NCBI GenBank assembly: GCA_965242855.1
Contig: OZ251509.1
Span: forward strand, 1,302,001 to 1,366,000
DNA length: 64,000 nt
Direction: 5' to 3'
DNA from: WTGU01 sp965242855
GTDB lineage: Bacteria > Pseudomonadota > Alphaproteobacteria > UBA828
A program made the translations under genes and the position numbers. Below the pieces are notes generated by a model that did not search any database, was not told the origin of the DNA, and saw nothing but the letters and a program-made list of their open reading frames with translations. This document shows, piece after piece, positions 49,863-60,410 of the stretch (position 1 is its first letter; each line of letters begins with the position of its first letter).

Positions 49863-51002
49863 CTATGCGAGGCGGACGCTCTCGCCCGCGTCGTCGCGGC
49901 CCCATTTCTTGAACAGCCCGAGCGCGCGCAGCGCCGGCCGGTCGCTCGCGACGAAGAGGATCGCGGGCGCCGTCGCCGAACCGTTGACGTGTTCGCACCA
50001 GGTGCCGCCGGGCGCCGCCAGCGTGTCGAACGGCGCCCAGTCGAACCGCGCGCCGTCGATCAGGCTGTATCCGCGCCCTTCCAGCGGGGCGGCGAGCAGA
50101 CTCGCGGTCTGCTTGAGCGGCCGCGTCCTTTCGCCGGGCCGCAGCATCTGCGCGAAGAAGGTCATCGTCTTGAAGACCGGCCCGCCGCGGGTCGGGTCGA
50201 CGTATTCGACCGTCAGCGCTTCGTAGGGGTCGCCGTCGCGGTCGCGGTGCGCCTCCAGCAGCCCGCGCATGGCCTCCCAGCGATAGACGTACATCGGCGA
50301 GGCCGCGCCCGTGCCTCGCTCGTGCGACACGAAGCGCGGCATGAGGCCACCGGCGCCGTAAACCGCGGTCGAATGGTCGGCGGCGAAGCGGGCGGATTGC
50401 TCCTTCGCCGCGACCTTCGCGCCGCCTCGCTCTTCTTCGTAGTCGTGCTCGAAGTAGATCGCGTTGAGCACTTCGACCAGCGGCAGGTCGAGCACCGAGA
50501 GATTGACGGCCGGCTCGTCGCCCTTGTTGCCGTGATTGTGCCAGGTGTCGTGAGGGGTCAGCACCATGTCGCCGGGGCCGAACAGGATGTCCTCTCCCTC
50601 GACGCCGGTGAAGTTCATCGCGCCGGTGAGGCCGAGGCGGATGGCGTTCGGCGAATGGCGGTGCGGCGGCATCACCTCGCGCGGGTCGTTGAGCCGGTAG
50701 GCGGTGTACATGGTCGATACCGTCGCCCGCGTCGGCGCGAGGCCGGGGTTGACCAGGATGAGGGAGCGGCGTTCGGAATCCGCCATCGAGACCAGTTCGG
50801 CCGAGCGGCGCAGCAGGGGTTCGATGTCGCTCTCGTAGCGCCAGAGCCAGGGGACCGCCCCCCGGCTTTTCACCAGCTGCGCGATCTCGTCGTGGGCGAC
50901 CTCGGTGGTGGTCGCCCAGAAAGGAAACATGTGGCCGCGGTGGACATCTTCGTAGAGCGCGGCGAGCCGCGCCTCCCGATCGCTTTCCGCCGCCTGGGTC
51001 AT
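49863..51002 (-). CDS. Cupin-domain dioxygenase (gentisate 1,2-dioxygenase-like)
   Basis: A 379-residue bicupin like gentisate 1,2-dioxygenase, an Fe(II) ring-cleaving enzyme. The first cupin has the metal ligands in PPHRHSPNAIRLGLTG and later DTWHNHGNKGDEPAVNL; the second lies after residue 270. Typical opening: MFPFWATTTEVAHDEIAQLV. It is the first gene of the leftward group cupin, 3-hydroxyacyl-CoA-dehydrogenase-like, LVIVD. With the molybdenum hydroxylase just downstream this suggests an aromatic or N-heterocycle degradation locus; the actual substrate is not predictable. Confidence 0.85.
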   Translation of the reverse strand: MTQAAESDREARLAALYEDVHRGHMFPFWATTTEVAHDEIAQLVKSRGAVPWLWRYESDIEPLLRRSAELVSMADSERRSLILVNPGLAPTRATVSTMYTAYRLNDPREVMPPHRHSPNAIRLGLTGAMNFTGVEGEDILFGPGDMVLTPHDTWHNHGNKGDEPAVNLSVLDLPLVEVLNAIYFEHDYEEERGGAKVAAKEQSARFAADHSTAVYGAGGLMPRFVSHERGTGAASPMYVYRWEAMRGLLEAHRDRDGDPYEALTVEYVDPTRGGPVFKTMTFFAQMLRPGERTRPLKQTASLLAAPLEGRGYSLIDGARFDWAPFDTLAAPGGTWCEHVNGSATAPAILFVASDRPALRALGLFKKWGRDDAGESVRLA

Positions 51003-51063
51003 GGCCGTCCGCCGCCTCCGGCCGCCAAGGTTACGCGGCGCCGGCCCCGCCGGCAACTTCGTA

Positions 51064-51102
51064 CTCCTCCCCCCTGCACAGGGGGGAGGCGGGGAGGGGG
51101 GT
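51064..51102 (+). repeat. REP-like palindromic element, copy 2
   Basis: CTCCTCCCCCCTGCACAGGG followed by GGGAGGCGGGGAGGGGGG. Same orientation as the copy at 22777-22816; core hairpin CTCCCCCCTG..CAGGGGGGAG. Confidence 0.7.
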
Positions 51103-51287
51103 GGCTCCCGGCCCGGTCACGCCCTTGATCGGCCGCCGGACCCCCCCGACCCCGGAACCGGACTTGGCGAAGCTGGACCCACCGATGGGAGGCGATGCCC
51201 CCATCCGGCGGCCGCGCGCGGAGGCCCACGCGAAGGCGTGCTACCACGCGGTGCGTGTCCAATGTCCGGCGGCGCGTGTTCCTGCCG

Positions 51288-51325
51288 ACCCCCCTCCCGG
51301 CCTCCCCCCTGCCAGGGGGGAGGAG
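51288..51325 (-). repeat. REP-like palindromic element, copy 3 (inverted)
   Basis: On the minus strand it reads CTCCTCCCCCCTGGCAGG followed by GGGGAGGCCGGGAGGGGG, almost identical to copy 1. Copies 2 and 3 therefore lie as an inverted pair about 190 bases apart, upstream of the restriction-modification gene. Confidence 0.7.
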
Positions 51326-51336
51326 TATTGGGTTGA

Positions 51337-51467
51337 GCCTCCCCCTGTGAGGGGGAGAAGTGCGAGTGTGCCTCGCCTTGGCGAGGGGGAGGAGTGCAAG
51401 TGGCTTCTCCTTGGCGAGGGGGAGAGGGGTGAGAGCGGGCCTCCCTTGGCGAGGGGGAGGAGACGGC
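51337..51467 (+). repeat. About 34-base tandem repeat, four degenerate copies
   Basis: Four consecutive units each carry CCTTGGCGAGGGGGAG (first unit CCCTGTGAGGGGGAG) followed by a variable AGTGCAAGTG-like end, starting near 51337, 51369, 51403 and 51438. Each unit can form a small CCCTTGGCGAGGG hairpin. The gap 51003-51730 contains only these and the REP-like elements; I see no gene in it. Confidence 0.65.
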
Positions 51468-51730
51468 GCAGGGCATCGGGGCGTCATGCGAGGAACGGTG
51501 TGGACGAGCGGCGCCGATCGGTGCTGGCATTCCGGTCGGGACGATCGGGGAAATCTCGAACATTGCAAACCGGGACACGACCGCGGCGCGCGGGCGGCGC
51601 ATCCTTGTGGATCGGGGCATAAGGGCAAGAATGCGCGATGGATTCGGCGGGGGAGAGGAGCGTGGCGCCGGTTTCCCGGTTCGCGCGGCATCGCGGTGGC
51701 GCTTCCGGGCGCTAGCGCCGGCGGCGGTCG

Positions 51731-54700
51731 ATGACGGCCGCGCGCCGGACGCGCGCGTTTCGCGCCTATTGCCGCGACGTTGGGCGGCTGCGGGCGAGCG
51801 GGCGGGCGACGGAGCACAGCTACCGGCCGGCGCTTCAGGCGCTGATCGAGGATCTGGGCGCGAGCGTCTCGGGCGCGAGCGTCTCGGGCGCGGGCGTCGA
51901 GGCCATCAACGAGCCGGCGCGCGTCGCCTGCGGCGCGCCGGATTTCATCGTCGAGCGGGGCGGCGTCCCGCTGGGCCATGTCGAATGCAAGGACCTGGGC
52001 GTCGACCTGGACCGCGTGGAGGCCGGGGAACAGCTGAAACGCTACCGGGACGGCCTGCCCAACCTGATCCTGACCGACCATCTGGAGTTCCGCCGCTATG
52101 CGGGGGGCGAGCGGCGGGAGGCCGTGCGTCTCGGGCGTCTCGACGGGCGGGGCGGGGTCGCGATCGAGGCGGGCGCCCTCGACCGGCTGGGCGGCCTGTT
52201 CGATGCGTTCTTCACGGCCGCCGTGCCCACGGTCACCGATGCGCGCGACCTGGCCCGGCGCATGGCGGCCAAGGCGCGTCTGTTGCGCGACGGCATCGGG
52301 CGCATTTTCGGGCGGGAGGATGAGGACGGGCCGCTGCACAACCTGCTGCGCGCCTATCGCGGGGTTCTGATCGCCGGCCTGTCGCGGGATCAGTTCGCCG
52401 ACCTGCAGGCGCAGACCGCGGCCTACGGCCTGTTCGCGGCGCGCTGCCTGCACGACCAGGAGGCCGGGCGGTTCACCCGCCAGTCCGCCGCCTTCGCGGA
52501 CACGGTGCCGTTGCTGCGCGATCTGTTCGGGTACGCGGCGGGCCCCCGGATCGACCCGCGCGTCGCCTGGATCGTGGACGCTCTCGCCCTGTTGCTGGAG
52601 CGCGCGGACATGGCGTCGATCCTCGCCGATTTCGGGCGCCGCAGCCGGCAGGAAGACCCGGTGGTGCATTTCTACGAAGACTTTCTCGCCGCCTACGACC
52701 CGGCCTTGCGGGAGATGCGCGGCGTCTATTACACGCCCGAGCCGGTGGTCCGTTACATCGTGGCCAGCGTCGATCGTCTGCTGCGCGCGCGTTTCGATCT
52801 GGCCGACGGGCTGGCCGATACCGCGACGGTGGCGGGGCCGGACGGCGCGGCGCACGCTCGCGCGGCGCACGCTCGCGCGGCGCACGCTCGCGCGTCGCAC
52901 GCTCGCGCGTCGCGTACGCAACCGCGCGTGCTGATCCTGGACCCGGCGGCGGGCACCGGGACTTTTCTCCGCGAGGCGGTCGCCCGCATCCGCTCCACCA
53001 TCGAGGGGAAGGGCCTCGCCGGGGCCTGGGGCGATTACGTGCGCGATCACCTGCTGCCGCGCCTCTTCGGCTTCGAGCTGCTGATGGCGCCCTATGCGAT
53101 CTGCCATCTGAAGCTGGCCCTGGAAATCGGCGGCGCGAACGCCGGGTTCACGATGCCGGCGGGCCAGCGGCTCGGCGTCTTCCTCACCAACACGCTGGAG
53201 GAGGCGCACGAGAGCACCGCCGGCGCCCTGTTCGACCACGAGATCGCGCGCGAGTCGGCAGAGGCGGACGCGATGAAGCGCGACGCGCCGGTGATGGTGG
53301 TGCTCGGCAACCCGCCCTATTCCGGGCACTCCGCCAACAAGGGGCCGTGGATCGCCGGGTTGCTGAGAGGCCGGGACGGCGCCGACGAGACCGGCAGCTA
53401 TTTCCATCTCGACGGCGCGCCGCTCGGCGAGCGGAACCCGAAATGGCTGAACGACGATTACGTCAAGTTCATCCGCTTCGCCCAGTGGCGGATCGAGCGC
53501 ACGGGCGAGGGCGTGCTCGGCTTCGTCACCAACCACGGCTGGCTCGACAACCCGACCTTCCGGGGGATGCGCAAGAGCCTGATGGACACTTTCGACGAGA
53601 TCCACCTGCTCGACCTGCACGGCAACGCGAAGAAGAAGGAGCGGGCGCCGGACGGGGCTAAGGACGAGAACGTGTTCGACATCCAGCAGGGGGTGGCCAT
53701 CGGCCTGTTCGTGAAGCGCGCGGCCGGCGGCGGCGGACCGGCGCGGGTGTTCCATGCCGACCTGTGGGGCGCGCGGGAGGCGGGGCCGGGCGGCGGCAAA
53801 TACGGCTGGCTCGCCGCCAACGACGTGGGGACGACGCGATGGACGGAACTCGCGCCGAAACCGCCCCTCTACCTGTTCGTTCCCCGCGACGAGGCGCTCT
53901 GGGATGAATACGAGGCGGGCGCGAAACTCACCGACGTCTTCCCCGTCCATTCGGTGGGAATCGTCACGGCGCGCGACAGGCTGGCAATCCGGTGGAGCGC
54001 GGAGGACATGCGGCGGGTGGCGGCGGACTTCGTGTCCCGCGACGCCGAGAGCGCCAGGAACGCCTTTTTGCTCGGCCGGGATTCCAACGACTGGAAGGTC
54101 GCGGACGCACAGCAGGACGTTCGCGACCATCCGGAGCCGGAGCGGCAGGTCGCGCCCGTCCTCTACCGGCCTTTCGACACGCGCTTCACCTGGTACACCG
54201 GTCGGGCCGGCGGTTTCATCTGCCGCCCGCGTCCGAAGGTCATGCGCCACATGCTGGCGGGGGCGAATCTGGGCCTCTCGACGACGAGATCGACGGAGAT
54301 AACGGGAGGCTGGGAGCACGTTTTCGTTTCGCGCACCCTTACGCAGCACCACACGGTGTCGCTCAAGGAAGTCAACTACCTCTTCCCCCTCTATCTCTAC
54401 CCGGCGGAAGGGGAGGAGGGCTTCGGGAAGGCGCGGGCGGCGAACCTCGCGCCGGGCTTCGTCGAGGCGATGCGCGCGGCGCTCGGCCTCGCCTTCGTTC
54501 CCGACGGCGCGGGCGACCTCGAAGCCGCCTTCGGCCCCGAAGACGTGTTCCATTACATCTACGCCGTTCTCCACAGCCCGGAATACCGCCGCCGCTACGC
54601 GCCCTTCCTGAAATCCGACTTCCCGCGCGTGCCGCTCACGGGCCGCGCGCCGTTCGCCGCTCTGGCCCGCCTGGGCCGGCGCCTCGTCGCCCTGCACACG

Positions 54701-55084
54701 ATGGAAGCGGAAGGCGACGACGCCCCCGCCTTCCCGACGGCGGGGTCGAACCGCGTCGAGAAGGTCCGCTACGTCTCGCCGAAGGGTGCTCCGCCGGAGG
54801 GTGCTCCGCCGGAGGGTGTCCCGCCGAAGGACGCGGCGCCGGGCCGGGTGTGGATCAACGGCGCGCAGTCCTTCGAGGGCGTCGCGCCGGAGACCTGGGG
54901 CTTCTCCATCGGCGGCTACCGCCCGGCGGAGAAGTGGCTGAAGGACCGCAAGGGCCGCGCGCTGGATTTCGCGGACGTCGCCCGCTACCGCCGCCTCTGC
55001 GCCGCCCTGGCCGAAACGCCCCGCATCATGGCCCGCATCGACGAAACCATCGCCGCGCACGGCGGATGGCCCCTCGGGCGATAG
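51731..55084 (+). CDS. Single-chain restriction-modification enzyme (nuclease plus N6-adenine methyltransferase)
   Basis: A 1117-residue protein. The N-terminus has a PD-(D/E)xK-type nuclease core: APDFIVERGG...GHVECKDLG (residues about 75-95). A helical connector (to about 370) leads to the gamma-class N6-adenine methyltransferase: motif I DPAAGTGTFLREAV near residue 403 and motif IV GNPPYSGHS near 527. The long C-terminal part, including YRPFDTRFTWYTGRAGGF, would be the target-recognition domain. This is the type IIG / type ISP-like layout but without a helicase domain, so IIG/IIL is more likely. Three in-frame tandem repeats occur inside (see findings). No ribosome-binding site is evident at ATG 51731. 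No separate nuclease, methylase or mobility gene is adjacent. Confidence 0.85.
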   Translation: MTAARRTRAFRAYCRDVGRLRASGRATEHSYRPALQALIEDLGASVSGASVSGAGVEAINEPARVACGAPDFIVERGGVPLGHVECKDLGVDLDRVEAGEQLKRYRDGLPNLILTDHLEFRRYAGGERREAVRLGRLDGRGGVAIEAGALDRLGGLFDAFFTAAVPTVTDARDLARRMAAKARLLRDGIGRIFGREDEDGPLHNLLRAYRGVLIAGLSRDQFADLQAQTAAYGLFAARCLHDQEAGRFTRQSAAFADTVPLLRDLFGYAAGPRIDPRVAWIVDALALLLERADMASILADFGRRSRQEDPVVHFYEDFLAAYDPALREMRGVYYTPEPVVRYIVASVDRLLRARFDLADGLADTATVAGPDGAAHARAAHARAAHARASHARASRTQPRVLILDPAAGTGTFLREAVARIRSTIEGKGLAGAWGDYVRDHLLPRLFGFELLMAPYAICHLKLALEIGGANAGFTMPAGQRLGVFLTNTLEEAHESTAGALFDHEIARESAEADAMKRDAPVMVVLGNPPYSGHSANKGPWIAGLLRGRDGADETGSYFHLDGAPLGERNPKWLNDDYVKFIRFAQWRIERTGEGVLGFVTNHGWLDNPTFRGMRKSLMDTFDEIHLLDLHGNAKKKERAPDGAKDENVFDIQQGVAIGLFVKRAAGGGGPARVFHADLWGAREAGPGGGKYGWLAANDVGTTRWTELAPKPPLYLFVPRDEALWDEYEAGAKLTDVFPVHSVGIVTARDRLAIRWSAEDMRRVAADFVSRDAESARNAFLLGRDSNDWKVADAQQDVRDHPEPERQVAPVLYRPFDTRFTWYTGRAGGFICRPRPKVMRHMLAGANLGLSTTRSTEITGGWEHVFVSRTLTQHHTVSLKEVNYLFPLYLYPAEGEEGFGKARAANLAPGFVEAMRAALGLAFVPDGAGDLEAAFGPEDVFHYIYAVLHSPEYRRRYAPFLKSDFPRVPLTGRAPFAALARLGRRLVALHTMEAEGDDAPAFPTAGSNRVEKVRYVSPKGAPPEGAPPEGVPPKDAAPGRVWINGAQSFEGVAPETWGFSIGGYRPAEKWLKDRKGRALDFADVARYRRLCAALAETPRIMARIDETIAAHGGWPLGR
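52853..52913 (+). repeat. 15-base in-frame tandem repeat inside the restriction-modification gene
   Basis: Four copies of GCGCACGCTCGCGCG (last with TCG start), encoding repeated AHARA units (residues about 375-395), just before methyltransferase motif I. Being 15 bases long, copy changes keep the frame and only alter linker length. Confidence 0.85.
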
Positions 55085-55242
55085 CCGCCGCGTGCGCGAC
55101 GCCCCAATGCGCAGGCGCGCCCGCCGGGGCCGGTTGCGTTCGCCGTCGTCTTCTGCCATTTTCCGCCGCCGATCGTCCGGCCCGCGCCGCGCCCGTCGCG
55201 CGCGGCAGCGCCGTTCCCTCATCGTCTCGAGAGGTCGCCACC

Positions 55243-57333
<2,091 letters not shown>

Positions 57334-57336
<3 letters not shown>

Positions 57337-57355
57337 CGCGCCGCGCGGCGCGTCA
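57334..57355. terminator. Perfect 22-base palindrome shared by the hppA and bamE stop codons
   Basis: TGACGCGCCGC followed by its exact complement GCGGCGCGTCA. The first TGA is the hppA stop and the final TCA is the bamE stop on the minus strand. It can form an 11-bp hairpin or cruciform and probably terminates both convergent transcripts. Confidence 0.7.
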
Positions 57356-57814
57356 GCGGCCGAGCGCCGCGGGCCTCCCGATATTGCCGAACAGCTGCTC
57401 CAGGAGCCCGAAGCTGCGCCCGCGCGTCGGCGTCTCGTCGTCCGCCGGGTCGATCGCGCGCGCCTCCTCGGCGGCGAAGGAATCGACCGATTCGACGACA
57501 CCGTTTTCGTCGAAGGCGATGGCGACGACGCGCTGCGCGGTCAGCTCCGGGTCGTAGAACGAGACGGTCTCGGTGCGCCGCGTGACGTAGTACCAGCGCG
57601 CGTCGTCGAAGGTCGCGACGGCCGTGGGCGTCCCCAGCAGTTCGGCGACCTGGGCCTGCGTCTGGACGCCGGGCCGTATCCCGTCCAGCGCGTCCGGGTC
57701 GCCGATGTGGCCGTGCACGTCGATCCGGGGCGCGCAGCCGACCACCGCCACGGCGGCGGCGAGCCACACGATGCAGGCCGCTCGCGAGCGGACGCGCCGG
57801 TTCAGCGATGGCAT
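57353..57814 (-). CDS. bamE: Outer membrane protein assembly factor BamE (SmpA/OmlA lipoprotein)
   Basis: A 153-residue lipoprotein of the beta-barrel assembly machine. The signal peptide ends in a lipobox, AVVGC, with Cys at about residue 27. The SmpA/OmlA domain follows: IRPGVQTQAQVAELLGTPTA, ARWYYVTRRTETVSFYDPEL and VVAIAFDENGVVESVDSF. A longer open frame upstream lacks conserved sequence; ATG 57814 is the natural start. It diverges from the bc1 chaperone gene. In many alphaproteobacteria bamE lies next to that chaperone and DUF177, as here. Confidence 0.92.
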   Translation of the reverse strand: MPSLNRRVRSRAACIVWLAAAVAVVGCAPRIDVHGHIGDPDALDGIRPGVQTQAQVAELLGTPTAVATFDDARWYYVTRRTETVSFYDPELTAQRVVAIAFDENGVVESVDSFAAEEARAIDPADDETPTRGRSFGLLEQLFGNIGRPAALGR

Positions 57815-57933
57815 AGTATAAACATCCGCGCTCGCATCGAATCCGGGCCGTGGAACCGGCCCCGGCCGCGCCAGCTTGCGCGCCGCGCCGGGGCGTGTCA
57901 ACGGCGCGGCGCAAGTCCGGAGGAGCGCCGGCG

Positions 57934-58554
57934 ATGATTCTGGGGCGGTTCCGCCGCCGTCTTCGGCAGCGCGCGCAGCGGCGCGAAGCGGCCCGCCGTC
58001 TCTACGCGCTCGCCGTGCGTCAGGCGCGCGCGCCGCGCCTGTACACGGCCGGCGGCGTGTCCGACACCCTCGACGGCCGCTTCGACCTCATCGTCCTGCA
58101 CGTGGTGCTGTTGATGCGGCGGCTGCGCCGCTGCGGCGAGGCGGGGCGCCGCTTGAGCCAGGCCCTGTTCGACGTGATGTTCGACGACATGGACCGGAGC
58201 CTGCGCGAGATGGGCGTGGGCGACCTGCGCGTGGGCAAGCGGGTCAGGCAGATGGCGCGCGCGTTCTACGGACGCGCCGCGGCCTACGACCGCGCGCTCG
58301 ACCTTGCGCCGGGGGAGGGGCGCAGGGAGGCCCTGGCCGTCGCGCTCGAGCGCAACGTCTTCGACGACGATCCGCCGCCCGGCGGGCGGACGCGCGCCAT
58401 GGCGGGCTATGTCGAAACCCTGGCCCGCGCGCTCGACGGGCAGGAACCGACGGCGCTCCTGCGCGGGCAGGCGCGCCTGCCGCCGGCGCCCGACTTCCGC
58501 GCGAGCGGGGAGGGAGCCGGGGCAGCGGCGCCCACCGATCGGGGGGCGGCATGA
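57934..58554 (+). CDS. Ubiquinol-cytochrome c chaperone (CBP3 family)
   Basis: A 206-residue homologue of mitochondrial CBP3/UQCC1, needed for assembly of the cytochrome bc1 complex. The family block DTLDGRFDLIVLHVVLLMRRL and the helix LFDVMFDDMDRSLREMGVGDLRVGKRVRQMA-like region are clear, with YGRAAAYDRAL following. The start ATG 57934 has GGAGGAGCGCCGGC upstream. It overlaps the DUF177 gene (ATGA). The chaperone, DUF177, rpmF, plsX, fabH order is conserved in alphaproteobacteria. Confidence 0.9.
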   Translation: MILGRFRRRLRQRAQRREAARRLYALAVRQARAPRLYTAGGVSDTLDGRFDLIVLHVVLLMRRLRRCGEAGRRLSQALFDVMFDDMDRSLREMGVGDLRVGKRVRQMARAFYGRAAAYDRALDLAPGEGRREALAVALERNVFDDDPPPGGRTRAMAGYVETLARALDGQEPTALLRGQARLPPAPDFRASGEGAGAAAPTDRGAA

Positions 58555-59090
58555 CGGAGGGCGCCGCGCGGGCGGAAGCGCCGCGCCTGATCGCGCCCGA
58601 GGAGGTGGGGCGCCGCGGCCTCGCGGTCGCGTTCGAGGCGGGGCCTCGGGAGAGAGCGGCGCTGGCGCGGCGCCTGGAGCTCCTGGCCCTGGACCGGCTC
58701 GCCGCGGCGTTCCGGTTCGAGCCGGCGGACGAGGCGGAGGGCGGGATTCGCGTGAGCGGAACCATCGAGGCGGACGTCGTCCAGCGCTGCGTGGCGACCC
58801 TCGAACCGGTGCCCCAGGCGATTCGCGAAACCATCGCCGTTCTCTACGCGCCGGCGCCGGCGGACCGGCCGGAACGCGAAGTCGAGGTGCCGCCCGACGG
58901 CGAGGTGCCCGAGCCCTTGCCGGAGGCGGGCGTCGATGTCGGGGCGTTGGCGGCGGAGCATCTCGCCCTGCTTCTGGACCCCTACCCCCGGCACCCGGAC
59001 GCGCCGCCGGGGCCGCTCGAATACGCGACGGGCGAGGCTGCCGGAACGACCCCCTTCGCCGCGCTTGGCCAACTGAAAAGCAAGTTGTAA
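58551..59090 (+). CDS. DUF177 (YceD-like) protein
   Basis: A 179-residue protein of the YceD/DUF177 family, which lies upstream of rpmF and, in other bacteria and plastids, affects 23S rRNA accumulation. Recognisable parts are VSGTIEADVVQRCVATLEPV (with the conserved Cys) and DVGALAAEHLALLLDPYPRHP near the C-terminus, which is the family's hallmark. It overlaps the chaperone gene at its start and precedes rpmF by 55 bases. Confidence 0.9.
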   Translation: MTEGAARAEAPRLIAPEEVGRRGLAVAFEAGPRERAALARRLELLALDRLAAAFRFEPADEAEGGIRVSGTIEADVVQRCVATLEPVPQAIRETIAVLYAPAPADRPEREVEVPPDGEVPEPLPEAGVDVGALAAEHLALLLDPYPRHPDAPPGPLEYATGEAAGTTPFAALGQLKSKL

Positions 59091-59145
59091 TGTGCCGCGC
59101 GATCCGGGAGCGCTGGCGCGCTTCGAGCGGTGAGAGAAACTGGCA

Positions 59146-59325
59146 ATGGCCGTCCCGAAGAAGAAGGTATCCCGCGCCCGGCGCGGCGCCCGCCGATCCC
59201 ACGATTCGCTGGTCAGGGCCAATCCGGCGGAATGCCCCAATTGCGGCGAGCCCAAGCTGCCCCACCACGTTTGCCCGGCCTGCGGCTACTACAACGGCCG
59301 TGAGGTGACGGAGGGCGAGGCCTGA
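59146..59325 (+). CDS. rpmF: Ribosomal protein L32
   Basis: A 59-residue 50S ribosomal protein. It opens MAVPKKKVSRARRGARRSHD, the L32 consensus, and contains a four-Cys zinc ribbon in CPNCGEPKLPHHVCPACG, so this is the zinc-binding form. Position between DUF177 and plsX is the conserved one. It begins 55 bases after the DUF177 stop and ends 31 bases before plsX. Confidence 0.96.
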   Translation: MAVPKKKVSRARRGARRSHDSLVRANPAECPNCGEPKLPHHVCPACGYYNGREVTEGEA

Positions 59326-59356
59326 CCGAGCGTCGGAGCGCGGCGGGGCGGGGCCG

Positions 59357-60409
59357 ATGAGCGACACGGAGATCGTGCTCGCCCTCGACGCGATGGGCGG
59401 CGACGGCGCGCCCGATGTGGTGATCGGCGGCGCCAACATCGCCCGCGTCCGCTACCCCAATCTCCGGTTCATCTTCTTCGGAAGGCGAAACGCCGTCACG
59501 ACCGGCCTCCGGCGCTTCAAGCGCCTGCGGGCGGTGAGTTCGATCCACCACGCCGAGGAGGCGGTCGCCGACGACGACAAGCCTTCCCAGGCGCTTCGCC
59601 GGCGCCACGGGTCGAGCATGAGGCTGGCGATCGACGCGGTGGGCGGGAGCGCCGCGCACGGGGTGGTTTCCGCGGGCAACACCGGCGCCCTGATGGCGTT
59701 CGCGAAGGTCGCGCTCAAGACTTTGCCGGGGATCGGCCGCCCGGCGATGGGGTCGATCTTTCCCACCGTCCGGGGGGAAAGCGTGATGCTCGATCTCGGC
59801 GCCAACATCGATTGCGATTCGACGACGCTCGCCCAATTCGCCGTGATGGGCGAGGTCTTCGCGCGCAACGTCCTCGGCGTTCGCGAGCCGACGGTGGGCC
59901 TGCTGAACATCGGTACCGAGGAGCTCAAGGGCGGCGAGACGATCCGGGCCGCGGCGGCGACGCTTCGCGATTCGGGCCTGCCGATCAGGTTCCACGGCTT
60001 CGTCGAAGCCGACGACATCGCCGCCGGCACCGTGGACGTGATCGCCACCGACGGCTTCGCCGGCAACATCGCGCTCAAGTCGGCGGAAGGCACGGCCCGC
60101 CTCTATACCGAATATCTGAAGAGCGCGTTCCGGCGCTCGCCGCTCTCGCGCATGGGCTACCTCCTCGCGCGCCCGGCGCTTCGCCTGCTGCGGGAGCGGG
60201 TGGACCCGCGGGCCTACAACGGCGCCATGTTCCTGGGCGTGAACGGCGTCGTCGTGAAGAGCCACGGGGGGACCGATCGAAAGGGCTTCGCCAATGCGAT
60301 CGGCGTCGCCTTCGACATGGTGAACCAGGGGATCAACCCGAAGATCATCGACGAGCTGTCGCGCCTGAAGCTCGCCGTCCTGCCGGAGCCGCGAAGGGCC
60401 GCGGTCTGA
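59357..60409 (+). CDS. plsX: Phosphate acyltransferase PlsX
   Basis: Converts acyl-ACP to acyl-phosphate, the acyl donor for the first step of membrane phospholipid synthesis. The family signature ALDAMGGDGAPDVVIGGA is at residues 9-26, followed by AHGVVSAGNTGALMAFAK, MLDLGANIDC and VIATDGFAGNIALKSAEG. Length 350 is normal. The next gene, fabH, starts one base after its stop. Confidence 0.95.
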   Translation: MSDTEIVLALDAMGGDGAPDVVIGGANIARVRYPNLRFIFFGRRNAVTTGLRRFKRLRAVSSIHHAEEAVADDDKPSQALRRRHGSSMRLAIDAVGGSAAHGVVSAGNTGALMAFAKVALKTLPGIGRPAMGSIFPTVRGESVMLDLGANIDCDSTTLAQFAVMGEVFARNVLGVREPTVGLLNIGTEELKGGETIRAAAATLRDSGLPIRFHGFVEADDIAAGTVDVIATDGFAGNIALKSAEGTARLYTEYLKSAFRRSPLSRMGYLLARPALRLLRERVDPRAYNGAMFLGVNGVVVKSHGGTDRKGFANAIGVAFDMVNQGINPKIIDELSRLKLAVLPEPRRAAV

Positions 60410-60410
60410 C

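Noticed and set aside
51337..51467. Repeats that at first look like a small CRISPR array
   Set aside because: Units are degenerate hairpins without conserved repeat/unique spacer alternation and no cas genes are present.
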